DNA from: Emydura subglobosa
Lineage: Eukaryota; Chordata; Testudines; Chelidae
Reading direction: 5' to 3'
Assembly (NCBI GenBank): GCA_007922225.1
Contig: ML679995.1
Span: 424,998 to 488,997 of the forward strand
DNA: 64,000 nucleotides
This document shows positions 1 through 12,400 of the stretch, in pieces. The position numbers and the translations under genes are program-made. The notes below the pieces were generated by a model that was given only the letters and a program-made list of their open reading frames with translations, did no database searches and had not been told where the DNA came from. Position 1 is the first letter of the stretch, and each line of letters opens with the position of its first letter.

Positions 1-249
1 AGGGCCCAGCCCAGTTAGAGCGACCCGCCGGCTGACCACCATGAACTGTTTCTGGAAGCAGATCATGGAGCAGCTCCCGGGGCTGCCCCAGCTGGGCGCT
101 CTGAATAACCCTGCAGAGTAGGCAGCTGTCAGCTTCCACCCTGTGCCTGCTTAGCAGCACTGAGTGGACCACGCTGGATGGGGTGCAGGGCTGGACAGCT
201 GTGTGGGGAGAGACGGGTTAAGCCACCTGGCTCCTGGGCCAGCTCTTAC

Positions 250-417
250 CTTGGTACAGGCCACCAGCTGGGAGGTGGAGAGGGCGCACTGCGTGGCAGC
301 TGCAATCACCTGCGTCTGCAACGCTGAGTCCTCCGTCTTCTGCGCCACATTCTTGGCTTTCAGGACCAGTGCAGCCGCTGCACTGGCCACTGCCTTAGCC
401 AGCTGCATCAGCATGTC
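250..417 (-). CDS. TLN1: TLN1 coding exon 17 (residues 666-721, R2)
   Basis: It encodes [20 protein letters not shown] and on to [13 protein letters not shown], an alanine-rich helix pair of rod bundle R2. The acceptor is CTCCCAG and the donor GTAAGA. The next exon is outside the window. Positions 1-249 are intron and show no exon that continues the protein. Confidence 0.96.
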
Positions 418-3400
418 CTGGGAGGGTGCAGAGCATCAGTGCCGGCCCCGGGCACAGCGCTGCATGCCAGCCACCTGGCCCACCCCACTCTCGTGAAATA
501 TTCACCAGCGAAATGGGAGCTCGTAGGACCGTCTCATCTTACCAGCCCCGGGGGGGGCTCAGAGCCATCAACACCACAGTCCCCTTGCTGAGGGCAACAA
601 CTGGCACCGTCCACAGCAGGCCACAACCAACACCGACACACCACACACCCCAGGTCGCCACACAATAGGCACGCCACGGGTAATGTCAGCACATCACACT
701 GCCGTGGCAGAACCACAGCTCTGCACACAGCAGGCAACCACCATCAGACAATACAGACAACCACCTCCAACACACAGCACAGGGTGCAACACATAACACG
801 CTGCGTGCAACAACCAGCAGCACCCACTGCACATCAACAAATCCACCTCACCCTGACACAGCGCACGCAGCGTCCTGCTCCCAGATACCCCCAGTGCCAC
901 TCCAGGGGTGGCTGCAGGCACAGGCCGTGCGGACCCCATCCTTACACACACAGCCAGCCACAACACACAGCACACACTGCCATGGCAGACCAGCTCCCTC
1001 ACTCAGAGCCCTGCTACCCACAGCTCCGGCCCCGCTGGGCCTTACCTCCCTTGCTCCTCATAGGTCAGTTTCCCCCCAACCCATCACCAGTTCCAGCCAC
1101 AATCACAGGCCAGCAGATGCATGCACCAAGCTCATTAGTTCCCAGTCATACTCCGGATTAACTGTCTGCAGCAGAAGCGACCCCGACAAGAGAGTGCAGA
1201 AGGCAGGAAGTGGATACACTCGGGTCCGGCTGCTGAGGGGCAGAGCCTGGGGCCAGGGCTCAGACTGGGCAAGGACGCTGCACAGCTCCCCTGGGCGTGA
1301 GAGTCTATGAATGGAGCTACGTGCCTGTCACTCTGCCTGACGCGGCCCCTTCGCCCGCAGCACAGACGACAGCTTCAGGGCCTCGGGCCTAGAATGGCTG
1401 AGGCCAGCGTCACCATCACACTCGGCCCCGCGCTCCCTGCTGGCTGCCTCTCCCCAGCTGTCTCCTTCATGGACTCCCGCAGCTTTCTCCTGCCTCCCAG
1501 TACCTCTCAGACCATGTCCTGGCCTCAGCTCCTTCTCCCTCCGCGCCAGCCCCTCCCAACCCCACTGGCCGGGCTCCCAGCAGCCTGGGGAGGCTCACTG
1601 CGCAGAAAGTCCGGGGGCCTCCGAGAGCGCAGCCCCCCGAGCTTGAGTGCAGGCAGGAAGGCTCTGCTGGCCCGGAACAGCCAGTGCCGGGGGAAGGGAA
1701 GGGTCCACTGCACCAGAGGGGACGAGGATACAGGGGAGTTGGGGGGCAGCACTGCGGATTTGGGGGCGGGGGCAGTGCTGCGGGGGTCACCGGAGCAGAG
1801 CGACCTGAGTGCATGAACTTCCGAGATTCGATTTCAGGAAAAGCAGATTTTGACAAGTTCGCGTCCCAAAGAACCAGCTGATTGTGTTCCCACAGGAAGA
1901 GCGGGCCCCGCCCTGAGAGGAGGGCTGGGAGACCCGAGCCACGCCCTCGCCCCCTCTTTACCGTCTTTGGATCTGAGGTGGGCAGGGTCCGAGCGCGGCG
2001 GCTCTCTGGGATCTGCACGGGAATCCACAAGGGAAGAAGCGTTATTCTGTGGAGGCTCTGGCTGGGGGCAGGACCGGCTCTGCCACCCTTGCGCCCTGAG
2101 AGACAGCCCGGCCTGTCAGCCTCCATGCTGGGAGAAGGGACCAGAGGCCAATCCTGGGACAAGGTGCTGACTGATCCCGTTAGTGCCCACCCCTGGCCTG
2201 GGTGGGCCTCACTCACCTGGAACCGAGGGTCGGTCTCGCTCTCTCCAATCTGCTGCAGCAGCTCCCCGCTGGTCTGGCCTACGGTGCCAGCCGCCTGCAG
2301 CAGGTTCTGGCGGGGCTGCAGGGAACCAAGACAAACACACAGGGTTAGGCCCCTGAATAAGCCCCGAGGCCCACCCCACTACTCCCCTCCCCCATACGGT
2401 CCTCTTTCCCCCTTCCCTCCTGGCCCCCACCTCACCTCGGCACTGGCTGGCTGCGCAGTTTTCAGCAGCTCGGAGACAGCGCCTGCCAGGTTCTTGGCTG
2501 CCTGCAGGAGCTGCCGCCCATTTCCCCCTTCGTCCTCCATGAGCGCGGCCAGCAGCTTCACGCCCTTGGACATCTCGGTCAGGTTGGAGGAGATGGTGGT
2601 GACAGCGCAGCCCACGGCCGTGTAATCCGTGTCGGCCGGGTCTCCTGCACAGGGAGCAGCATGCAGTCCACACGGCCAGGGCAGCAGCCGCGCCCCAAGG
2701 AGACAGGGGAGAGCCCAGCCTGCCCCCAGCTCAGCAGCTGCCCCACACCACCCTGGAAGCTAACCACTGGCCCGGAGGATGGCCCAGGCCTGGCGCGTAG
2801 CTTGGCGGAGCGTGGCTGGGGCTGGGACCAGCACGCTACACTCACATTCAGAGCGGGAGAAGAAGGCTGAGCTGGTGCGAGGCAATGGGGTGCTTAGTGC
2901 CTCAATGGGAGGGAGTGGCCTGGAACCCGAGGGGGGCCCGGGGCACAGACAGGGGTGCAAAGAGAACCAGCAGCAGGACAGGGCCACGGCAGGGGGAAGC
3001 ATGGCTGTGGCAGTGTCCAGGGACCCAGCCAGCACTGGGCCCTGGCAGGCTGGGAGCTGCACAGATGCCGGGGGGAAAGGGCAGATAGTCTGAACCCCAG
3101 GGCTCCAATCTTGGGTCGTGCCAGGCGCAGAGATCCAAGCGCCAGGCCTGGGCAGGGCCTCCTGCTGCAGCCCAGCCCCAGCACACACCTGCAGTCAGGT
3201 TCACCACAGAGGCAGTGCCTGCGGTGATGGCATCCACCTGCGAATGGATCTCGTGCTTCGACTCGTCCATCTTGTTCTTGCGCCAGGCTTTGGAAGCCTG
3301 AAAGACGAGAGCAGAGTCAGCCTAGGGACCTTGCACAGTGAGCAGGGGGACCCACCCCCAGGGAGCTGGTTCCTCCTCAGCCCCATGCCGGAGTGGGGGG

Positions 3401-6400
3401 ATCCAGGGCCCCTCGGCCTGCCTGTCATGGGACAGACTCCTCAGAGCAGAAGTCGCTCCCAGGGACTTCCCGTGGGCAGACAACTCCCAGAACAATGTCA
3501 TCCCCAGCAACCATGTCCCCTTCCCGTATACACGGCGCCAGCCCGGCCAGGCTGGAGGGGGGTGGGAATCAGGCACTCACGGCATCCTGCCCGAGGGGCG
3601 GCAGCGTTTCAAAGTCATCCAGCGTGGCCTGGGCCGCGTGCACGGCCTGCATGCTGGAGTTGATGGTGCCAGTCAAGGCCTGCTGGGCCGAGGTCTGCAA
3701 GACAAGAGGTGAACTGGCTAAGGGCCACGCAGCAGCAACACGTCTGCGCTATGCCGGCTGAACGGCAGGAAAGCAGCTGCCCACACTGAGCCTTTGGGCA
3801 GGTGCTTCTGCAGAGAGGACACGGCCAGCGCTGCATCCTCGAGGCAACGTGCAGCCTGGCAGCCACTCCCCAGTGACGGGGAGGAAACGTGACCGGCCCA
3901 GAGCCTCCCAGCTGGATGGGCCAGTGCATGGCCTCAGAGGCTGCCCTGGGGTACAGCGAGGGTGCTGCCTCAGACAGCTCAACGAGCCTTACTAGGCAAG
4001 GCCAGCACCTCGGACCAAGGCCTGGGGAAAGCCCAGAGCCAGGCCCCTGCCTGGACAGACCCGGCAAGGAAAGATCTGAAGCTGTGTTTGACACACGTGC
4101 CTCAGCCAGCGTCCCTGCCCGGAGGGCGACGTCCGGGATCACAGGCATCTCATGTTAGCCACATCCTGGGCCAAAGGAGTCTGTGCCCTGCCTCGCCCAA
4201 CCCCCTCCAGGAACAGGGTACCAGATGACCAGGGTCCCGGCTGGACAGCAGGAACACACTCTGAACACAGATGGGCAAGAGACAGTCCCTCCGCACATAT
4301 ACCCGCTGCTGCAGAGCAGTGAGGTAGGGGCTGTCGGCTGGGGCAGGGCCTGATCCCGCAGGCACGGACACGAGCAGCTGGCAGTGCTGAGCGGGACGCG
4401 GTGCACAGCTGCAGGGAGCTCAGGTTGGAAGGACCCAAATGGCTCCAGGACTACAGACGGGGGAATCCAAGGGCCTCTGGCCCTGGGGACAGCTTCCAGG
4501 CACTGGGCTTCTGGCAGTGATTGGGAGGCGTGGGGCAGCGCAGAGAGAGATGGAAAAGGGTTCTGTACAAGGGATGTGGGAGAGAACGCACAGGGGCAGT
4601 GTGCCAATGCCATGTGACCTCAGCCCAAGGGAGAACAGCCTATCCCCACACACCCCCGGAGTCAGCCAAAGATGGGCAGAACCTGCTCTCTGTGCTGGAT
4701 GCTGCAGAAGCAGCTCTTACCAGGGGGGGCATGTGCCCTCGGTGCATCTGGCCACTGGTGATCTGCTGCTGAGCCTGTGGCATTGTGCCAACCTGGAAGT
4801 TCTCTGGCCCGCCAGCCCCGGAGCGCATGATGGCAGGCAGGGCTACTGAGCCATGCTCCACCTTGCCCACCCGGTTAAACTGCTGCTGCAGAACAGTCGA
4901 CCTGCAACAGAATCACAACCACGGCTATGGCTCAGACCCGAGGAATTCAGATTCCCAGGCCGGAAGGGACCACAGTGATCGTCAAGTCTCAGCCCTGCAT
5001 TACCCAGGTCAGAGAAGTGTCCTGAGTTAGAGCAGTTCTTTCAGAAAAACGTCAATATCGGCAGTGATGGAGAACCCATTGCGACCCTCCGTAACCTGTT
5101 CCATGCCTCATTACCCCCGTCAAACCACGCACCCTATTTCCAGTCTGAAGGTGTCTAGCTTCAACTTCCAGCCATTGACTTGGCTTTTTATGCTGCGCCC
5201 CCCCTCACCCCTACGCACACGCCTGAGAGCGGATCCACGGCTGGGGCCGGGTTGGGGCAGGGCTGTGAGCGGGCTGGGAGGTGAACTGCAGCTGGGCCAG
5301 GAGCCAGGAATGGAGCTGCAGCTGGGGGCAGAGCAGAACCGGGTGGCGCTCCCTCCGCACCCCCTCGTGGGGGCTGGCTCAGGTCCTGCCATGCCCCCGA
5401 ACATTCCTCTGCGACCCCCTATGAGGGCGCACCTCACAGTTTGGGTGGCTCCTCTCCAAACCCTCCCCAATTTATCCACACCCTTCTTGAATCGAGGACA
5501 CCAGAACGAAACAGGATTCCAGCAGCGGTCACGCCAGTCCCAGACACAGAGGTAAAATGCCCTCTCTGCTCCTACTCAAGATTCCCCTTTATGCATCCCA
5601 GGCTTGCATTAGCCCTTTTGGCTAGTGTCACACTGGGCGCTCATGTTCAGCTCATTATCCACCATGACTCCAACATCTTTTCTAGAGTCACTGCTTCCCA
5701 AGTTACAGTCCCCTATCTTGTAAGTATGACCTACATTCTTTATTCCTAGACTTATATGTGATGAAGTGGGAATGTTCTATAACATTTTTATGAGTCCTGT
5801 TTGTGCCTCAGTTTCCCCTATGTGCCGCACTGTGACTCAGTGGGTGGAAAAGGACCGCTTGCTCTCAGAGCCGCCTAAGGCCTTGTCTACACTTGCACTT
5901 ATGCCGGCAAAACTTTTGTTGCTCAGGGGTGTAGCCCCTCAACCTCCTCAAGCAATATAAGTTTTGCCGGCAGAAGCGCTTTTGTACACAGCATTATGAT
6001 CAAGGGAAGTGATTATTCCCCTCTATGAGGCCACATCTGGAGTTCTGGGCCCAGTTCTGGGCCCCCCACCAGAGGAAGGATGTGGACAAACTGAAGAGAG
6101 TCCAGCGGAGGGCAACGAAAATGATGAGGGGGCTGGGGCACAGGACTTATGGGGAGCGGCTGAGGGAAGTAGGCTGGTTTAGTCTGCGAAGAGAAGAGTG
6201 AGGGGGGATTTGATAGCAGCCTTTAACTACCTGAAAGGGGGTTCCAGGGAGGATGGGGCTAGGCTGTTCTCAGTGGTGGCAGATGACAGAACAAGGAGCA
6301 ATGGTCTCAAGTTGCAGTGGGGCAGGTCTAGGTTGGATATTAGGAAAAACTTTTCCCTAGGAGGGTGGTGAAGCACTGGAATGGGTTACCTAGGGAGGTG

Positions 6401-9400
6401 GTGGAATCTCCATCCTTAGAAGTTTTTAAGGCCCAGCTTGACAAAGCCTGGCTGGGATGGTTTAGTTGGGGTTGGTCGTGCTTACAGCAGGAGGCTGGGC
6501 TAGATACCTCCTGAGGTCCCTTCCAACTCGAATCTTCTATGAAGACAGTGGTGCTGAATCAAATCTAAACCTCTCTCTCTACAATCTGGGTTTGCTCAGA
6601 GTGCGCCCATATGAGGCACTGCACTGTACGGACTCCAAGGGAATTACATCATAGTTATAGTTAGAATATTAGAGTTAGAATATTATTAGTTCAGTCAGGT
6701 CATTTCTTCTGTCCTTAACACACCATGCCTCCAGAGATGTTTTCCTTTGTAAGGGAGAACTGCCCTGACAAGGGAATTGACTAACTGACCAAACAGATGG
6801 TCCTACATTATGTTGTTCTGACTGTGTGTATTTAATATTGCATCTTTGCTGGATTAACGGATTTTGAAGTAGAATAATAATTCACCAGTTTTCTCCTTAT
6901 AGTACTTGATTCATAATTAACTGCTTTAGAGACTTAAGACATTTACATGAGATACTGAGATTGACTGTGAACCATCTCCCAAACTACAGATTGTTTTCAC
7001 CCGACGGGATATGACAATACATTTGTAACAGTTTTCCTATATATATTTTATAATTGTGGCAGTATATGAATTAAATTCACAATGGGAAATGGGTAATTTT
7101 ATATTAAACATTTTAAATGATGAATTGTGATACGTTGTGCATTAGTAAAGAAATCTGAAATTACACACTACACCTATTATTGCATATCCAATTATTGGCT
7201 TCCCAATTTACCTACTTTCCAGGGCTCGCTCAGCTGAAGGGAACCCACCTCGCTCAGTAAAAGGAGTTTAATCACTGTGTAACAGTGCAATTCAAACTGC
7301 CATTAATCGTGATTCATTTTTTTAATCTCATGATTAATTTTTTTTAACTACTTGACAGTCCTAATTCAAACCCATCCTGTTTGCTTGTGCTCAGCTTCCC
7401 AAGTGATCTCAATTGCTGTCTAAGGGACCTGTCCTCTACATTATCTACTGCTCCCCCAACTTTTGTGACATCTGCAAACTTCATCAGCGATGATTTTATG
7501 TTTTATTACAGGTCATTAAATAATGTAGGGCCAAGAACTGGTCCCTGGGAGATCCCACATCTGCTCCATGAAGATTCTGTTTAGCATTGTATTGCGAGAT
7601 CTATCAGTTAGCCTGTTTTTAATTCACTGCATGTGTGCTGTGTTAATTTTTATCACTCGTTTTTTTAAAATCAAAATGTCAGGTGGTACCAAGTCAAGGA
7701 AGTCTAAGTACATCACATCAACACCGTGATCTTCACCAACCAAGCCTGGAGACTTAACAAAGGTATCAAGTTAGTCTGACAGGAGCTATTCTCCACAAAC
7801 CCCTGGCGATTGGCCTTTATCATATGGCTCTCCTTTAACCGTTTAGTAATCGAGCCCCTATCAGCTGCTGCATTATCTTGCCCAGGTTCAATGTCAGACC
7901 AACAGGCCTGTAATCGCAACTCATGACAGGGAAGAGGCGCTCCTGCCCCGCTCTCCTACAGTGCCTCCTGCTGGGAGAAGCCAGGGCTGGAGTAGCCAAG
8001 CGCTCCCGCCCCACTCCCCACCGCTCAAGGACCTGGCAGCGCTCACATGCAGCACAGCGCGTCTGGCTAGGAGAGCTCCCTGTTAACACTTACTGTAAAA
8101 CAACCTAGGACTCTGGAGGTTTAGTATCTGATATGCAACCCACCCAGCCTCCCTGCGAGCCCACAGCCAACCTGGGGGGCTGAGATCTCCTTCCCTAGAG
8201 CCCTCCCCTCCCGTCTCCCAGATGCCATACTTCTTTGGGGACACAGAGTCTTCCAGCATGGTGGATTCCTCATCCCCCTCCAGCCCAAAGTGGTCTTTGC
8301 TCTTTTTCTGTGGACAGAGAGAGAGAGTCCATCAGTCAGCATCAGCCCCTGGGATCCCCTCCCTCTGTGCGCTGGAGTCCCCAAGAAGAGGGCGAGGCGA
8401 CACAGCCGTGGGACAGTCCCAGCATGCCCTGCTGGGCAGGTTGAGGAGGCGACAGGGAAATTCTACAGATACTGGGATCATCCTTGTGACTGCGCGGAGG
8501 GCGTGTGCGCATGGGAAGCTGCTGCCTTCCCTGCCTGGCCTCAATGCAGCAGCCACAGCTCTGCTATTCCTGACTCCTGAGCACTAAACTGGGCAGCTGG
8601 GGCCTTCTCAACAGGCACCGCCACTGTCCCACAGCTGGGACAGCCTCAGCCCCTGCCCCTCTGCTCTGTGCTGCTGCAGGACTTGCGCCATGGCAGTCGC
8701 AGGAGCGCAGCAGAACGGGACAAACCCTGGCATTTTGGTGCAGCCGCCCCCCTGCTCCTCCCCGCCACCTCCTGGCAGCACTGCCCCTGCTGGCTGCTCT
8801 CTGCCGTGGGGCCCCGGCCCCGAGCCCGCACAGCCTCCCCTCTGTGCACTCCTCCCTTGCTGGCCCAGGACATGCTCTCCTGCCGCGCCCCACCCCACCC
8901 CGTGCCACACTCACCTTTTTCAGGATGATGTCAATGTAGCCAGCGATAAGCTGGGCGATCTGCTCCCCCTCCGTCGTCTGCACTGAGTAGTACCCGTCCT
9001 GGTAATCCCCGAAATCCTACAGCAACACAGCACTGGGCAGTACAGGAGCCGGGCACCCGCTGCCCTGCCCTCGCCTGCACCTCAGCTCCATGCCAAAGGT
9101 CTTGCTCTGCCCCTCACTGAACCCACGCGCCCAAGGGCGGAGGGGGAGCCGGAGGAGGGGACCCGAAGGCAGGGGGAGGTCTGGGAGGCAAGGCAAGGCA
9201 TGGCCAGAGGTGTCGGCGAGGGGGAAGAGTCCAGGCCTTAGCCCGATGAATTTCTTGGCAGACTACTCCGCAGCACTGGATGTTGGTGCAGTATGGGGGG
9301 GGAGGCTGGAGGATCAGTGGGGCAGGATGCTGGGGGGCAGGGCCTTACCAGGGTGAAGCTCTTGGGGGAGGCAGCCCAGCGTTTGATGTTGGTGAGGTTC

Positions 9401-12400
9401 CACTCCTGAATCACCTCCTTGGTTTTCTCATCCACACGCATCACACACTCCTTGGTGATCCCCAGCAGCCGCGGCACCAGCTTGTTCTTTCCCTTCATCT
9501 TCTCCTACGCACCAGGACAGGGAAGGGTTACAGCTGCCCCAAAGCAAAGCCACCTCCCGGGGCATGGCAATGGCCCAGCTGTGAGAGCACAGCCTCAGAG
9601 GGCCTCACTCAGCTGGGTGATGCCCTGAGGCTGACAATGCCCAGGGACGAAGGGCGAGAAGGAAACGAGAGAACGTTTGAGTGAAGAGGGAGACGGGGGA
9701 ACACTGAGGGGCTGCGGGGGACGGGACACTGACAACTGGTGAGGGGGGGGGGGAAGACAGGAGGCCCGGGGTGCGTGGGGAACCGCTGTCTCACCTTGAC
9801 CAGGAAGAAGGAGACTCCATAGGTTTTCAGGGAGCGGGCGAGTTTCACGTAGCGAACTTTGGCCTCAATCTCACTCATGTTGCCACAGTTCTTGTGAGCC
9901 TGAGGGAGCAGAGCCAGTCACCCCATGGCTCCCTCCAGCTGTGCCCCAGCCTGCCCTGCCCACCACCATTGCTCCTGGCCTCCCCTGCCATGGCCCTCTC
10001 AGACACCACCCTTGTGCCGCCTCTCCCTCCATCTTCCCCCAGTCCACCATGAGCTGCCGCTCACAGCAGCTGTGCTCGCCAGCCTGAATCACTACCCAGC
10101 CGATGTATCCCATATCCCACGCCCCTCCCCGACACCCCTCTGCTATGTAACCCCGGTGTAACCCCGCCACGATCCTCCCCCCCGCTATCGCCCCCCAGCA
10201 GGAGTGCCCCCCCGCAACAACCCTCCCCCCTGCTATCGGCCCTCTCAGCAGGCGTAATCTCCACCCCCTGCTATGGGCCCTCCCAGTAGCTGTACCCTCT
10301 GTCCCGATCCTCCCCCCTCTGCTCCAGGTCCTCCCGGCAGGTGTACCCCCAACTCCCTGCTATGGCTCTCCCAGGAGACACCAGGCCTCCGACCCAGCTA
10401 CAGACACACACCGATGACTAAAGCGCACACACGCCCCAGCTGAGTGGCTGCCGGCTCCTCTCCTGGGCTTGGGCCAGGGGCTGCAGCCTTGGGAGAGGCG
10501 AGGATCCTGGCTACGCCCAGGCCAGGTGAGTGGAGCCCAGCCCAAGCGCAGGCAGCACCCTGCCCCAGCCCTGCCCTGCACACTCACCATGAAGATCTTG
10601 CGCTCGCCCTTCTGCTTGATGTACTCCTTGGGCAGGAAATCCTTCAGGCTGCAGAGGAGAGCAGAAAAACGGTTACCTGCCTTTTGTAACTTGTTCTTCG
10701 AGATCTGCTGCTCGTGTCCGTTCCAAGTCGGGGTGTGTGCGCTGTGTGCACAGTCGTCGGGAAGCTTTTCTTCTAGCAGTACCCGCTGGGTCGAGCCAGG
10801 CGCCCCCCGGAGTAGCACTGCCATGGCGCCGTATGTAGGGCCCTGCCGACCCCCCGCCTCTTCAGTTCCTTCTTGCTGGCTGGCTCGGACAGCGGGGCAG
10901 GCAGGAGGGCGGAGTTTGGAATGGACATGAGCAGCACATCTCGAAGAACAACGATTCCAAAAGGTAGGTAACTGTTCTTTCTTCTTTGAGAGCTTGCTCA
11001 TGTTGATTCCAAGTAGGTGACTCCCAAGTTAACCCCAGAGGTGGGGTCGGAGCTCACAGAATCGCAGATTGGAGCAATGCTCCCTAGCCTCTTGGGTGAT
11101 GGTATAGTGTGATGTGAACGTGGGGCTTGATAACCGTATCGCTGCCCTGCCGATTTCCTGAGTAGGGACGTGTGCCAGGAAGGCTGCCGAGGATGCCTGT
11201 GCTCTTGCGGAATGTGCTGAGAGTGCGGGGACAGGGTTTTTTTTTCAGGTCATAACGTCCTAAAGCAGGACGTGATCCATGACCAAATCCTCTGCGAGGA
11301 CACCGGCAGGAGGCATCTCATCCTATCTGCTACAGCGATGAAGAGTTGGTCCGATCTACAAAACAGCTTCATCCTCTCTATGTAGAACGCTAGCTTCCTC
11401 TTGATGTCTAGGGAGTGCAGGCTCCTTTCCCTGTTATTGGCATGTGGCTTAGGGAAAAAAACAGGAAGGAAGATGTCCTGGCCCATGGGAAACTGGGACA
11501 CTAACTTCAGTAGGAAGGCTGGATGAGGACGTAACTGGACCTTTCCTTATGGAACACAGTGTAGGGGGGTCCAGAAGTTAGGGTCTTGAGTTCAGAGACC
11601 GTCCTTGCTGAGGTTATGGCTACTAGGAACGCCACCTTCCATGAGAGGTAGAGGAGGGAACATGTTGCTAGAGGTTCAAAAGGAGGTCCCGTCAGTCTAG
11701 ACAGTACTAAGTTCAGGTCCCAGGTTAGCGCTGGGCGACGGACCTGCAGGTAAATCCTGCCCAGTCCCTTAAGGAAGCGGGTCACCATTGGGTTGGAAAA
11801 GACTGAATGCCCTTGCGAGCCTGGTGGTACGCAGAGATTGCTGCTCGCTGCATCTTTAATGATGAGACTGCCAGGCCTAGCTGCTTTAGGTGAAGCCAAC
11901 AGTCCAAAATGGAGGGTACCGGTGCCTGCGTTGGGGGCGTTCCCTTCTGCAATGACCAGAGGGAAAATCTCTTCCACTTGGCCAACCATGAAGCCCTTGT
12001 GGATGGCTTCCTGTGACCAAGGAGGGCTTCTTTGACGGGCTCCGAGCATGTTGTTTCCATGATGTTTAACCATGAAAGTTCATGCTGTAAGATGGAGGGA
12101 CTTTAGGCTGGGATGCTGCAGGAGGCCGTGGTCCTGAGCAATCAGGTCTGGCGTCAACAGCAGAGAGATCGGCACAGTCACTGACATCTGCAGAAGCAGT
12201 GGGTACCAATGTTGCCGAAGCCAGGCTGGAGCTATAAGGATGATGGATACTCTCTCCCTCCTGATCTAGAGTAGGATCTTGTGGACAAGTGGGAAAGGTG
12301 GAAATGGTACAGGAGTCGACCCTCCCAATTCAAGAGGAATGAATCTGTGATCAAGCCCAGACTGTGGTTTAGGAATGAGCAAAACTGTTGGCAATTCCTG

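Larger units (their letters stand above)
2645..4720 (-). other. TLN1 introns without recognised features
   Basis: Introns 2645-3188, 3298-3580 and 3695-4720 are GC-rich, and I see no repeat family, RNA gene or additional exon in them. Confidence 0.5.

Noticed and set aside
1..130. Short plus-strand frame MNCFWKQIMEQLPGLPQLGA with good Kozak context
   Set aside because: Only 26 codons with no recognised homolog; it lies within a TLN1 intron.
1467..2216. 249-codon open frame overlapping TLN1 coding exon 16 boundary
   Set aside because: It is intronic, rich in Pro/Ser/Arg/Gly, and has no homologous motif.
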